A DNA stretch of 36,556 bases, taken from contig JALVXO010000149.1 of NCBI GenBank assembly GCA_027022775.1, forward strand, positions 1-36,556, read 5' to 3'. Source of the DNA: Campylobacteraceae bacterium (GTDB taxonomy: Bacteria; Campylobacterota; Campylobacteria; Campylobacterales; Sulfurovaceae). The position numbers and the translations under genes were made by a program. This document shows, one piece after another, positions 24,452 to 32,881 of the stretch; position 1 is the stretch's first letter, and every line of letters starts with the position of its first letter. The notes under the pieces are model-generated. The model saw only the letters and a program-made list of their open reading frames with translations. It searched no databases and was not told the origin of the DNA.

Positions 24452-26482
24452 TTATTTGGCGCTCTGGTTAATATCTCCTTTTATAAACCGCTCTTTTTTT
24501 AAATTGTCTACAGTATAGGTGGTTAAGTTTTTTAACTCTTTTTTTACTTTTTCCAAGCTTATATCGCTAAAGTAACATTTTTGCAAGCCGCACACTTGGT
24601 ACTCTCGTTGTTTTTTTGCATATTTATATATAAAAGGGTATTTAAACTCTTCTAAACTCTCTTTTAACAATCCCGCTTTAGGACCTTTTATCAGATATGC
24701 CCCCCTGTTTTTCATTTCAATGGCATTAAGCGCAGACGGAGAGTAACTTGGCTGCAGGTTTATTTCGTGCGCATAATTTAAAAGGGTGCTGTTTACAATA
24801 TTTAAAAGTTTATAATCCCCTTCTATCAATACTGTTTTAATTAAATTTTCTAAATTTTTTGCAACCGGGCTTTTATACCCTTTATCTCCAATTTCAGCTT
24901 CGACCCTAAACTCTCTGCCGCTGTTTTCATACCATTTTCCATTATCGTAAAAAAGGTTTACCGACTGGGTGACAATCTCTTTAAAAAGGTTTAAATAGTT
25001 TTCATCCAGAGTTGTTTGGTAAGCGCTAAAAAGCGCATCCGCTACAAAGCTGTAATCTTCTAAAAGCCCCTCTTGCAAAGGTTTATTCGGCAGCAGTACC
25101 TGATGGTACAGTTTACCTTTTTTATACATTAAATCAAGAAGTTTATGAAGCGAAGCAAGCGCCTCTTTTGCATATCTTAAGTCGACGGCAGATGCATCCA
25201 GTTTAGCTTTTATATAAAGCGCATTCCAAGAAGTTATAATTTTTTTATCTATAAATGGAAACTCTTTTTTAGTCCTGTACTCTTTTAAAAATGTGCGTTC
25301 TCTCTCATAAAGGTTATCCATGCTTTTTAAATAAGGCACACTGTAATCTCCGCTTTTAAAATTGCCCTCTTTTTCAATTCCAAAATAGTCAAGCACCTCT
25401 TGCGCCCTTTTTTTACTGACCCCTCTTTTAATTAAATAATCAAAAACTTTACTGTAATTGTAGATATAATAAAACCCCTCCTCCTCTTTTCCATTGAAAT
25501 TTTTGCTGTCAGCGCTTATGGCGCTGTAATAAAGCCCGTTTTTAATAAGATTTTTATCTATTTGCGCAATTGTCTCTTTTATAACTTTTGCATAAAGCTC
25601 TTTTTTGGTTATTTTGTAAGCTTTTGCGTAAACCGATATCAATTCAGCATTTGCATAAAGCATTTTCTCAAAGTGCGGAGTGCGCCATCTGGCATCTATG
25701 CAGTATCTGAAAAAGCCCCCGTCTATCTGGTCGTATATACCGCTAAGAGCCATTGTATCCAGGGTGCTTAATGCCATATTTAAAGCACTGTCGTCGCCAT
25801 TTATTAAATAGATATTTAAAAGAGCGTCAATACTGTTTGGCTGTGGAAATTTTGGAGCTTTGCCAAAGCCGCTGTTATTTGAATCGTAATAACTTTTGAA
25901 CTCTTTTAAAGCTTTTTGCAATAAACCGTCTTCTAAAATAGTGTTTCTATTTTTAACTTTTTTATATATTTTTACCGCTTTTTCTATATCTTCAGCCAAG
26001 CTTTCAAGTTTTTCGCGCGGCATCTTGGCAACTTTGTTTAGAAGGGCGATTAAATCGGTTTTTGGCATATAGGTGCCAAAAAACACAGCCTTTTTATTTG
26101 GCAGCAAAATTGCATTTAAAGGCCAGCCGCCCGGCCTGTTATTCATAATTAAATATCTTAACTGAAAATAGTCGTCTATATATTTTAATCTCTCTTTATC
26201 AACTTTTATACTTATATAATACCGGTTTAAAATATCAGCCACATCTTTTTGAGAAAAGCTCTCTTTTTCCATTACATGGCACCAGTGGCAGGTGCTGTAT
26301 CCAATTGAGACAAAAATAAGCTTATTCTCTTTTTTTGCTTTCTCAAAAGCTTTGCCGCTCCACTCATGCCAGTTTACAGGATTGTCTGCATGCTGGAGCA
26401 GGTACGGTGAGGTGGAACTGTTTAATTCATTTCCGAAATTTAAAATTGTAAAAAAAGCAATAAATACAAAAAATCGTAACAT
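24452..26482 (-). CDS. YyaL/DUF255 thioredoxin-like protein, apparently exported
   Basis: A 676-residue protein of the DUF255 (SSP411/YyaL) family. After TSPYLLQHADNPVNW, the thioredoxin-like part has the redox pair STCHWC at Cys65 and Cys68. VDKERLKYIDDY and GGWPL follow, then a long alpha/alpha-barrel domain like N-acylglucosamine epimerases. The first 18 residues (FFVFIAFFTILNFGNEL) resemble a signal peptide, whereas most YyaL proteins are cytoplasmic, so a periplasmic location is inferred. The function of the family is not settled. The ATG at 26482 follows GGAGAAGGAG. It is convergent with the DUF1858 gene, two bases apart. Confidence 0.85.
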   Translation of the reverse strand: MLRFFVFIAFFTILNFGNELNSSTSPYLLQHADNPVNWHEWSGKAFEKAKKENKLIFVSIGYSTCHWCHVMEKESFSQKDVADILNRYYISIKVDKERLKYIDDYFQLRYLIMNNRPGGWPLNAILLPNKKAVFFGTYMPKTDLIALLNKVAKMPREKLESLAEDIEKAVKIYKKVKNRNTILEDGLLQKALKEFKSYYDSNNSGFGKAPKFPQPNSIDALLNIYLINGDDSALNMALSTLDTMALSGIYDQIDGGFFRYCIDARWRTPHFEKMLYANAELISVYAKAYKITKKELYAKVIKETIAQIDKNLIKNGLYYSAISADSKNFNGKEEEGFYYIYNYSKVFDYLIKRGVSKKRAQEVLDYFGIEKEGNFKSGDYSVPYLKSMDNLYERERTFLKEYRTKKEFPFIDKKIITSWNALYIKAKLDASAVDLRYAKEALASLHKLLDLMYKKGKLYHQVLLPNKPLQEGLLEDYSFVADALFSAYQTTLDENYLNLFKEIVTQSVNLFYDNGKWYENSGREFRVEAEIGDKGYKSPVAKNLENLIKTVLIEGDYKLLNIVNSTLLNYAHEINLQPSYSPSALNAIEMKNRGAYLIKGPKAGLLKESLEEFKYPFIYKYAKKQREYQVCGLQKCYFSDISLEKVKKELKNLTTYTVDNLKKERFIKGDINQSAK

Positions 26483-26604
26483 TCTCCTTCTCCTTTAGCT
26501 ATTTTAAAAATTTAAATATAGCATAATTTTAAATAAAATTAAACATCTTGCAAAAAAATATTGCAAAAAATTGCATAATAAGCCTTATCCAAGCAAAACT
26601 TTTA

Positions 26605-26610
26605 TATAAT
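26605..26610 (+). promoter_or_regulatory. -10 box for the alpha operon leader
   Basis: TATAAT at 26605-26610 matches consensus. No clear TTGACA lies 17 bp upstream, but AT-rich tracts and TTGCAA motifs do, which is common in Campylobacterota promoters. Transcription would begin around 26616, at the first base of the structured leader. The rest of 26483-26600 shows nothing else. Confidence 0.5.
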
Positions 26611-26617
26611 TAGCGCC

Positions 26618-26728
26618 CCTGTCTGTATAGGCAGGAGTCTGCGTGAAGGGCTTTTATATAGTCCGCACCGTCTATATAAGAGCCGGAGAGGCTATTTGGC
26701 AGCTGCCAAAAACTCGCCTGTCCACGCA
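26618..26728 (+). ncRNA. Structured 5' leader RNA of the alpha operon (unclassified)
   Basis: About 110 nt that fold into a three-way junction. P1 TGCGTG (26640-26645) pairs with CACGCA (26723-26728). P2 GGCTTTTATATAG (26649-26661) pairs with CTATATAAGAGCC (26672-26684), 13 bp with one G-U. P3 is centred on TTTGGC-AGCT-GCCAAA (26695-26710). A small 5' stem, CCTG...CAGG, precedes it. AGCC (26681-26684) could instead pair with GGCT (26690-26693), a possible switch. It lies between the -10 box and rpmJ. The conventional genes upstream of rpmJ (secY, map, infA) are not adjacent. The natural regulator of this operon in other bacteria is S4. I know no Rfam family it matches. Confidence 0.55.
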
Positions 26729-26763
26729 AAATTTAGGTGCAAAGAAAATTTTAGGAGCGCCTT

Positions 26764-26877
26764 ATGAAGGTTAGACCATCGGTTAAAAAGATGTGCGATG
26801 ATTGCAAAGTAATCAAGCGCAAAGGTATTGTAAGAGTGATTTGCAAAAATCCAAAACATAAACAGAGACAAGGATAA
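26764..26877 (+). CDS. rpmJ: 50S ribosomal protein L36
   Basis: A 37-residue protein beginning MKVRPSVKKMCDDCK. The zinc ligands are in the order CDDC...C and H (CKNPKHKQ), the usual zinc-binding form of L36. AGGAG stands six bases before the ATG. It is the first gene of this operon, and rpsM follows after 2 bases. Confidence 0.96.
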   Translation: MKVRPSVKKMCDDCKVIKRKGIVRVICKNPKHKQRQG

Positions 26878-26879
26878 TC

Positions 26880-27242
26880 ATGGCTCGTATTGCAGGGGTA
26901 GATTTACCGAAAAACAAAAGATTAGAGTATGCTCTAACCTATATTTACGGAATAGGTTTAACAAGCTCTAGAAAAATTTTAGATGCTACAGGCATCAGTT
27001 ACGACAAAAGAGTGCATGAGCTTACAGAGACAGAAGCAGCAGCAATCCGTAAAGAGATTCAAAATAACTACATTGTTGAGGGTGACCTTCGCAAAAAAGT
27101 TATGATGGATATCAAAACTTTAATGGATTTGGGCAACTATCGCGGCCTTCGCCACAGAAAAGGCCTGCCTGTTCGCGGACAAAAAACAAAAACAAATGCG
27201 CGCACAAGAAAAGGTAAGCGCAAAACTGTTGGTTCAGCATAA
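26880..27242 (+). CDS. rpsM: 30S ribosomal protein S13
   Basis: A 120-residue S13 with the usual start ARIAGVDLP and the RHRKGLPVRGQ-TKTNART stretch near the C-terminus, which contacts the head of the small subunit and tRNA. It is the second gene of the alpha operon, 17 bases before rpsK. Confidence 0.97.
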   Translation: MARIAGVDLPKNKRLEYALTYIYGIGLTSSRKILDATGISYDKRVHELTETEAAAIRKEIQNNYIVEGDLRKKVMMDIKTLMDLGNYRGLRHRKGLPVRGQKTKTNARTRKGKRKTVGSA

Positions 27243-27259
27243 TTTAGGAGTATTGGCAA

Positions 27260-27634
27260 ATGGCAAAAAGAAAAGTTAAAAAACAGGTTGGAAAAGGTGT
27301 TGTTTATATAGCTGCTACATTTAACAACACTGTAGTTACAGTCACAGACGAAATGGGCAATGTTTTGGCTTGGAGCAGCGCAGGAAGCCTAGGATTTAAA
27401 GGCAGCAAAAAGTCAACTCCTTATGCTGCGCAGCAAGCAGTAGAAGATGCTATGGCTAAAGCTAAAGAGTATGGCATTAAAGAGGTTGGCATTAAGGTTC
27501 AAGGTCCTGGTTCAGGAAGAGAGACTGCTATTAAGAGTGTCGGAGCTGTAGAGGGTATCCGTGTAACTTTCTTTAAAGATATTACCCCGCTTCCGCACAA
27601 CGGATGCCGTCCTCCTAAAAAGCGTCGTGTATAA
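27260..27634 (+). CDS. rpsK: 30S ribosomal protein S11
   Basis: A 124-residue S11. It has the conserved core FNNTVVTVTD and ends CRPPKKRRV, with the typical GPGSGRE loop. It is the platform protein of the 30S subunit and sits in standard alpha-operon order between rpsM and rpsD. Confidence 0.97.
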   Translation: MAKRKVKKQVGKGVVYIAATFNNTVVTVTDEMGNVLAWSSAGSLGFKGSKKSTPYAAQQAVEDAMAKAKEYGIKEVGIKVQGPGSGRETAIKSVGAVEGIRVTFFKDITPLPHNGCRPPKKRRV

Positions 27635-27657
27635 AATTTGTAGTAAAGGTAAGTTAA

Positions 27658-28284
27658 ATGGCAAGATATAGAGGTCCAAGAGAAAAATTAGAAAGAAGAC
27701 TTGGGGTTGATTTAGGATTAAAAGGCGAAAGAAGATTAGCAGGAAAAAGCGCATTGGAAAAGCGCCCTTATCCGCCGGGTCAACATGGCCAGCGCCGTGC
27801 AAAAATCAGCGAATACGGCATGCAGCTTCGCGAAAAGCAGAAAGCTAAATTTATGTATGGCGTAAGCGAAAAGCAGTTTAGAAACCTATTTAGAGAAGCT
27901 GCAAGAAGAGAAGGCAATACAGGGGAGGTATTAATTCAGCTGCTTGAGCAGAGATTAGACAATGTTGTTTACAGAATGGGCTTTGCAACAACCAGAGCTT
28001 TTGCAAGACAGCTTGTAAACCACGGGCACATTTTGGTTGACGGCAAAAGAGTTGATATCCCGTCTTACCGTGTTAAACCGGGGCAAAAAATTGAAATTAG
28101 AGAAAAAAGCAAAAACAACCCGCAAATTGCCAGATCAATTGAGTTGACAAACCAGACAGGTATTGTTGAGTGGGTAGATGTAGATAAAGATAAGCTGTTT
28201 GGCATCTTTACTAGAATCCCAGAAAGAGAAGAGGTTGAAATTCCGGTAGAAGAGCGCTTTATCGTTGAGCTTTACTCTAAATAA
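27658..28284 (+). CDS. rpsD: 30S ribosomal protein S4
   Basis: A 208-residue primary 16S-binding protein and, in other bacteria, the autoregulator of this operon. The N-terminal ARYRGPREKLERRLG and the S4 domain (LEQRLDNVVYRMGFA) are intact. TAAAGG precedes the ATG. The leader before rpmJ is the obvious candidate target for S4 feedback. Confidence 0.97.
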   Translation: MARYRGPREKLERRLGVDLGLKGERRLAGKSALEKRPYPPGQHGQRRAKISEYGMQLREKQKAKFMYGVSEKQFRNLFREAARREGNTGEVLIQLLEQRLDNVVYRMGFATTRAFARQLVNHGHILVDGKRVDIPSYRVKPGQKIEIREKSKNNPQIARSIELTNQTGIVEWVDVDKDKLFGIFTRIPEREEVEIPVEERFIVELYSK

Positions 28285-28300
28285 TAGCAAAGGCTGGCAG

Positions 28301-29302
28301 ATGAATAAAATAAAAGTTGCTCCATTTGTTCCTGGCGAAGTTGATATTAAAGAGACTGGCAAAAACAGTGTAGAGATTTCTGCCTGGCCTTTTGAGCCCG
28401 GCTTTGCCATTACTATGGCGCACCCTTTAAGACGCCTTCTTTTAGGCAGCTCTATCGGGTATGCGCCAATCTCTTTAAAAATCGACGGTGTTAAACATGA
28501 GTTTGACTCTGTGCGCGGTATGAAAGAGGATATCGCTGTATTTATTATCAATTTGAAAAATACAAAATTTAAAATCAAAGAAGAGCTTGACCGCGCTGTT
28601 GTGGAGTATAGTTTCAGCGGCCCAAGAGAGGTAAGAGCCAGCGATTTGGAAAATGATCAGATTGAAGTGATTGAGGGTGATAATATTGTCCTTGCAACAC
28701 TCAATGAAGATGCAGAGCTTAACTTTAAACTGGAAATTGCAAAAGGCATAGGTTATATTCCAAGTGAAAATATAAGAGAGAGCGTTGACAGCGAAGCTAT
28801 AGCTTTAGATGCTTTCTTTTCGCCTGTAAAAAAGGCAAATTACAGAATTGAAAATGTTTTGGTAGAAGACAGCCCAAATTTTGAAAAAATTGTTTTTGAA
28901 ATTGAGACAGACGGCAGAATAACTCCTCGTGAAGCGTTTGGAAATGCGCTTGAGACAATGAATAAGCAGATGCAGGTATTTGGACAGGTGTTCGATATCG
29001 ATTTGGAAGCTACCAAAACAAAAGGCAAGAGTGAGAGTGCATTAAAGCAGCTTCTTATCCCTATAGATATGCTAGGATTTAGCGCAAGAAGCTCAAACTC
29101 TTTAGAGAGAGCCGGTATTAAGTTTATTGGCGAACTGGTATTAATGAGTGAAAATGAGATTAAATCTATTAAAAACCTTGGTAAAAAATCTCTAGATGAG
29201 ATTATGGGTGTACTTGAGTCTCACGGTTTTGGCAAAGATTTTGAGCTAGATGGCAAACTGAGAGCAGATTTAATCGAAAAAATCAAACAATTAAAAGCGT
29301 AA
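28301..29302 (+). CDS. rpoA: RNA polymerase subunit alpha
   Basis: A 333-residue alpha subunit starting MNKIKVAPFVPGE. The frame opens 12 codons upstream with a TTG inside rpsD, but the ATG at 28301 fits the usual alpha N-terminus. The amino-terminal domain (dimerisation, AWPFEPG...AHPLRRLL) and the carboxy-terminal domain with two helix-hairpin-helix-like motifs (LGFSARSSNSLERAGI, SIKNLGKKSLDEI) are both present. Confidence 0.96.
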   Translation: MNKIKVAPFVPGEVDIKETGKNSVEISAWPFEPGFAITMAHPLRRLLLGSSIGYAPISLKIDGVKHEFDSVRGMKEDIAVFIINLKNTKFKIKEELDRAVVEYSFSGPREVRASDLENDQIEVIEGDNIVLATLNEDAELNFKLEIAKGIGYIPSENIRESVDSEAIALDAFFSPVKKANYRIENVLVEDSPNFEKIVFEIETDGRITPREAFGNALETMNKQMQVFGQVFDIDLEATKTKGKSESALKQLLIPIDMLGFSARSSNSLERAGIKFIGELVLMSENEIKSIKNLGKKSLDEIMGVLESHGFGKDFELDGKLRADLIEKIKQLKA

Positions 29303-29311
29303 AGGATTACC

Positions 29312-29662
29312 ATGAGACATAGACATGGATATCGCAAACTTAACAGAAAGTCGCAGCATAGAGCGGCGCTTCTTAAGAATTTAGCGATTGCCTTGACAAA
29401 AGAGGGCAGAATTGAGACAACTCTTGCAAAAGCGAAAGAGTTGAGAAAATATTATGAAAAACTGATAACAAAAGCTGCCAAAGGCGATTTTAATGCTCAC
29501 AGAGCTGTATTTGCCCAGCTTCAGTGCAAAGAGAGCACAAAGAAACTGGTAGAAGAGATTGCTCCAGAGTATAAAGACAGACCGGGCGGATACACAAGAA
29601 TTATCAAAACAAGACAGCGCCGCGGTGATGCTGCAGAGATGGCGATTATCGAAAGAGTTTAA
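29312..29662 (+). CDS. rplQ: 50S ribosomal protein L17
   Basis: A 116-residue L17, RHRHGYRKLNRKSQHRAAL-type start and a KTRQRRGDAAEMA end. It is the last gene of the operon, 9 bases after rpoA, and is followed by a hairpin terminator 11 bases on. Confidence 0.97.
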   Translation: MRHRHGYRKLNRKSQHRAALLKNLAIALTKEGRIETTLAKAKELRKYYEKLITKAAKGDFNAHRAVFAQLQCKESTKKLVEEIAPEYKDRPGGYTRIIKTRQRRGDAAEMAIIERV

Positions 29663-29673
29663 CTATTAAAAAC

Positions 29674-29694
29674 TTTTAGGGCTATGCCCTAAAA
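29674..29694 (+). terminator. Alpha operon terminator
   Basis: A perfect 9-bp stem TTTTAGGGC-TAT-GCCCTAAAA just after the rplQ stop codon, with modest T-content after it. The A-tract on the other side allows bidirectional use. The rest of 29695-29900 shows no gene. Confidence 0.7.
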
Positions 29695-29904
29695 TTGCTT
29701 CTAAATCTTTTTTTACTGCGATAAACATTAATTTAGTTAAATAATAAATTCATATATTTAGCAGAATCTCTATTTTGCTTGCAGTTTTTTAATATATAAA
29801 TCTTTTTGTGGTATATGTATGTTAATTATTTAATCTGCGCATAAAAATAAAGTAAAAATTGCTATTATTAATCCATAATATGGTTTTAATTTAACTTTTT
29901 TTGT

Positions 29905-29910
29905 TATAAT
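29905..29910 (+). promoter_or_regulatory. -10 box upstream of a small lipoprotein
   Basis: TATAAT at 29905-29910 sits 20 bases before the GTG start at 29930, with AAAGGA between. No clear -35 partner, but the stretch before it is T-rich. Confidence 0.45.
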
Positions 29911-29929
29911 TCAAGAAAAAGGATATTGT

Positions 29930-30313
29930 GTGAGAAAAGTAGCAATAGTTTTATTTTCTTTATTGGCTTTTTCTGGTTGCGACAGTGTAACCGTAAAAAA
30001 ACATTTAAAATCTTATAAGTTATATTTAGTCCCGTTTAAAGAGTTTAAATCTTACGGCTGTACAAATGCAGAAGGGATTTTAATGGTTAAAGATGAATTG
30101 GTTGCCGGTCAAGCGCTTTTTGAACAAAGCGGAGTCGGCTTGACAATAAGAGGCGGATATAAAAATGAAACTCAAGAGATAGCTGTAGATTTTATAAATT
30201 CAGAAGGCGAATATGCAGGAATAGCCGGCGGGAAACTCGAAGCAAACGGCGGCAAAGGCTCATGGACTTTTGGCATCTGCGAAGGCAACTGGGTTGCTGT
30301 AAGAGAGCAGTAG
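29930..30313 (+). CDS. Small lipoprotein of unknown function
   Basis: A 127-residue protein whose GTG start is preceded by AAAAAGGATATT. The lipobox is FSGC (Cys17). The rest looks like a small beta-rich domain, with repeated glycine turns (IAGGKLEANGGKGSW) and two more cysteines (Cys44, Cys118) that could form a disulphide. No family recognised. It is monocistronic, and 360 gene-free bases follow. Confidence 0.7.
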   Translation: MRKVAIVLFSLLAFSGCDSVTVKKHLKSYKLYLVPFKEFKSYGCTNAEGILMVKDELVAGQALFEQSGVGLTIRGGYKNETQEIAVDFINSEGEYAGIAGGKLEANGGKGSWTFGICEGNWVAVREQ

Positions 30314-30673
30314 GCTCTCTATTGCACTAAATTACCTTGGAGGCAAGGCTTTAATACCGCAAAAAAATTACCTGTAACTTGCATTAATAATAGAACCCTC
30401 TGAAAAACTATAAATTGAACGAAAGCTTTATAATTTTAGCAAAAAAATTTTATGTTAGCCGAAGGCTAAAAAAGAGCACTTAACCCCGAAGGGGCGCAAG
30501 AGGGAGCTCTTTTTAATAAAATTTTTTTGCGTTCGCGAAGCGAAAAATTATATCTGACTTGAGTGAAATTAATGGTTTTTCAGAGGGTTCAATATAAAAC
30601 TCTTTTGTTGAATTTTCTGCAAAACCTAACTTTTGCCATTTTGCACCTTTTTGCACACTGTCACGGTTAAATA
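30314..30673. other. Gene-free region holding a nested palindrome
   Basis: No coding frame is credible here. The dominant feature is the large inverted-repeat element at 30393-30590, described separately. The right part (30600-30670) has short TTTTGCA-type repeats only. Confidence 0.6.
30393..30590. mobile_element. 198-bp nested palindromic element, MITE-like
   Basis: Ends are a perfect 16-bp inverted repeat, GAACCCTCTGAAAAAC and its complement (30393-30408, 30575-30590). Further pairs nest inside: GCAAAAAAATTTTAT with ATAAAATTTTTTTGC, AAAAAGAGC with GCTCTTTTT, and the small hairpins TTAGCC-GAA-GGCTAA and CCCC-GAA-GGGG. The whole could extrude as one large cruciform with branches. It shares no sequence with the CCCAAATTTT elements, so it is a separate family. 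It encodes nothing. Confidence 0.7.
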
Positions 30674-31000
30674 TTAGTCATCTTCCAAAGAGATATTATG
30701 CCTTGAAGAGTAGTATTTTGCAAGATAGTTTACAATACGCTTTTTAACTTCCGGTTTTAATTTCCATAAACCGTAGGCATTTTGCATCATTAAAACTTTG
30801 TATTCCCAAAATCTTTTATCTCCGCCGTTTAATATTATAAATCTGCCTGTATGGCATACAGTGCAGTTCTCTTTTACATCTTCTAAACCTTTATCGATAA
30901 TAAGGTTTGTAACAGGATCTTTTTTTAAACTCTTCTCTGCGCTAAACAGTATTAGCGGAACAAAAACCGCTAAAACAGCTGTAAATTTAATTAATTTCAT
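30674..31000 (-). CDS. Small monohaem c-type cytochrome
   Basis: A 108-residue protein. A signal peptide (FTAVLAVFVPLILFSA) is followed by one haem motif CTVCH (His50) and a distal methionine candidate in LMMQNAYG, with a WKLKPEVKKRIVNYL helix after it. The pattern resembles the SorB cytochrome of sulphite dehydrogenases, but no sorA-like molybdoenzyme is nearby, so the electron partner is unknown. AAAGGAG stands before the ATG. Confidence 0.82.
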   Translation of the reverse strand: MKLIKFTAVLAVFVPLILFSAEKSLKKDPVTNLIIDKGLEDVKENCTVCHTGRFIILNGGDKRFWEYKVLMMQNAYGLWKLKPEVKKRIVNYLAKYYSSRHNISLEDD

Positions 31001-31040
31001 TTTTTCTCCTTTAAATTCCTGGTGATTTTTAACAAGATAG

Positions 31041-31053
31041 ACCGATTATCGGT
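31041..31053 (-). promoter_or_regulatory. Operator-like perfect palindrome upstream of the cytochrome gene
   Basis: ACCGAT-T-ATCGGT is a perfect 6-bp dyad around one central base, 41 bp upstream of the cytochrome ATG and flanked by AT-rich DNA. It could be a repressor or activator site for that gene, or a chance dyad. Confidence 0.35.
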
Positions 31054-31159
31054 TATTTTTAACATTTTATCATTATTGTTTTTAATTTTAGTTATTAGCG
31101 CAGGCTAAAAAAGCGCTTTATCTCAAAATTAAATTAGCAGTTTTTAGAGCACTCAATTT

Positions 31160-32791
31160 TTACATAAATAGAATTAAGATAAAATTTAAAACCAAAGATA
31201 TAATCAAAACTGCCCTGCAGATACTCAAAGGATTTTTGCTTATAAAAGTTTCACCGGCAAAATAGTAAGGCTCTGCCTTATCGGGGTTATTTAACTCGTA
31301 AAGCATATTGGAAAAATGGGTGTATCTTTTTTTGGTATCGATTTCTATACTTCTTAAAATTACAATATCAAGCCATTTTGGAATATTTGGATTTAGGGAG
31401 CTTGGCGGTTTAGGGGGTTTGAAATTGGGGGTTTGAAACGGTTCTATTTCGCCGTAAGGCAGTTTGCCTGTTAGTGCTTCGTAAAGTGTTACGCCTATTG
31501 CAAAAATTTCGCTCTGCTCGGTAATAGGGGCGCCGTTAAAGCGCTCGGGCGCCAGATAACTTGGTGTTCCTGCCCGGCTTATTTCGCTGTAAGCTTCGGT
31601 AATTGAGCCAAAATCTACAAATTTAAACTGCTCTTTGGCTCTTTTGTTATAAACAATTATATTTTCGGGCTTAATATCGCCGTGAACCAAATCTTTGCGT
31701 ATTAAAAAAATTGCCGCTTTTAGCATAAAATTTGCAAGTTCAATGGCGCTGTCGATGCTTAATTTTTTCTTTTTTATTTTATTTTTTAAATCAATACCGT
31801 CGATATAACGCATTATATAGTATCGGTGCGTTCTATTGTTTGGCACGGCAGCTTTAACAAAAAAACCCGCTTTTAGCCGCTTTGCATTCCAAACCTCTTT
31901 GACAAAAAGGTCTAAAATTTTCTCATCGTCAATCGCCTCTTTGGGGGCGAATTTAATGACATATCTTAAACCTCTTTTAGAGCATAGCCATACCCTTTTG
32001 TGCTGTGCAAGCGGTTTTATGAGGGTGTAGCCGTCTATAATGTCCCCTTTTTTGTAAACGGGAGCGATTAAGAGATTTCTGTTTTTAAAATCGTTTCTTG
32101 GGTCTAGCTCTTTAACTTTAATTACTATCGCGCTGGTATCGTCGGGCAAATTATCATTAAATTTTCTGCTCGCTTTTTTTACCAAAAAAGAGGCGTTTAT
32201 TTCAATTCCGTCTCTTAACTCCTCTTCGCTTAAATCGTTATACAGCCCGTCGCTGCAAAGCAGTATTTTATCGCCGCTGTTTAAATTGTTTTCAAAATAG
32301 TAAGGATTTACGCTCTCTTCAAGCCCGATAGCTGCAGTTAAGATATGCTCCATATCTTTTTCGTCCATAGCGTGGTCTATTGAGAGCTGCGTTAATTTGC
32401 CGTCGCGCTTTAAGTAAATTCTGCTGTCTCCGACATTCGCTCCATATAGCCTTCTGCCCTCTATAACAGCCAGCGCCAAAGTTGTAACAAGCTCGGGGCG
32501 TCCATACTCTTGCATAGATTCCATATAAAGTATATGGTTTATATTTTTAATAAAGTGCAAAATAGCCTTTTGCATATCCCACGCTTTAGGGCGGTTTTTT
32601 AGGGAGTTTATTAAAAAATCAGCCGTTCTTTTAGCCGCTTTTGCACCGCCTGTTGCCGACCCGACCCCGTCGCAGACAACCGCTACCGCAATATCTTCTA
32701 ACTGCTTAAAAGAGTAAAAATCATCCCCTTTTAACTCTTTGCCCTTTGCCAAACCAAATGCCGAAATATCAATACTCTTTTTAGACACCAA
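31160..32791 (-). CDS. Fused PP2C phosphatase-Ser/Thr kinase, membrane-anchored
   Basis: A 543-residue bifunctional protein. Residues 1-240 form a PP2C domain with metal-ligand motifs VVCDGVGSATGG, ANVGDSRIYL and LLCSDGLYND. A kinase domain follows from about 255: the lysine in YVIKFAPKEA, the catalytic loop HGDIKPEN (His370, Asp372; HGD in place of HRD), FVDFGS (Asp393) and GTPSYLAPERF. The glycine loop is degenerate. A single C-terminal membrane segment (about 522-543) tethers it to the inner membrane. Related fusions in Pseudomonas lie by nitrate-assimilation genes, which are absent here. Its neighbour is a HerA-like ATPase on the same strand, 90 bp upstream. Confidence 0.88.
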   Translation of the reverse strand: MVSKKSIDISAFGLAKGKELKGDDFYSFKQLEDIAVAVVCDGVGSATGGAKAAKRTADFLINSLKNRPKAWDMQKAILHFIKNINHILYMESMQEYGRPELVTTLALAVIEGRRLYGANVGDSRIYLKRDGKLTQLSIDHAMDEKDMEHILTAAIGLEESVNPYYFENNLNSGDKILLCSDGLYNDLSEEELRDGIEINASFLVKKASRKFNDNLPDDTSAIVIKVKELDPRNDFKNRNLLIAPVYKKGDIIDGYTLIKPLAQHKRVWLCSKRGLRYVIKFAPKEAIDDEKILDLFVKEVWNAKRLKAGFFVKAAVPNNRTHRYYIMRYIDGIDLKNKIKKKKLSIDSAIELANFMLKAAIFLIRKDLVHGDIKPENIIVYNKRAKEQFKFVDFGSITEAYSEISRAGTPSYLAPERFNGAPITEQSEIFAIGVTLYEALTGKLPYGEIEPFQTPNFKPPKPPSSLNPNIPKWLDIVILRSIEIDTKKRYTHFSNMLYELNNPDKAEPYYFAGETFISKNPLSICRAVLIISLVLNFILILFM

Positions 32792-32881
32792 AGCCTCCTT
32801 GCTATTTTAATAATAGCAAAAAAGAGGCGATTTGGCTGCGTAAAATGTAGGCAGAAGCGGTTTTTAATACAAAATTTGGGA

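Noticed and set aside
26618..26728. Glycine riboswitch
   Set aside because: GGAGAG occurs, but the rest of the glycine aptamer consensus is absent and the downstream genes are ribosomal.
26483..26763. infA hidden before rpmJ
   Set aside because: No frame in this gap resembles IF-1; the sequence is full of stops and stems.
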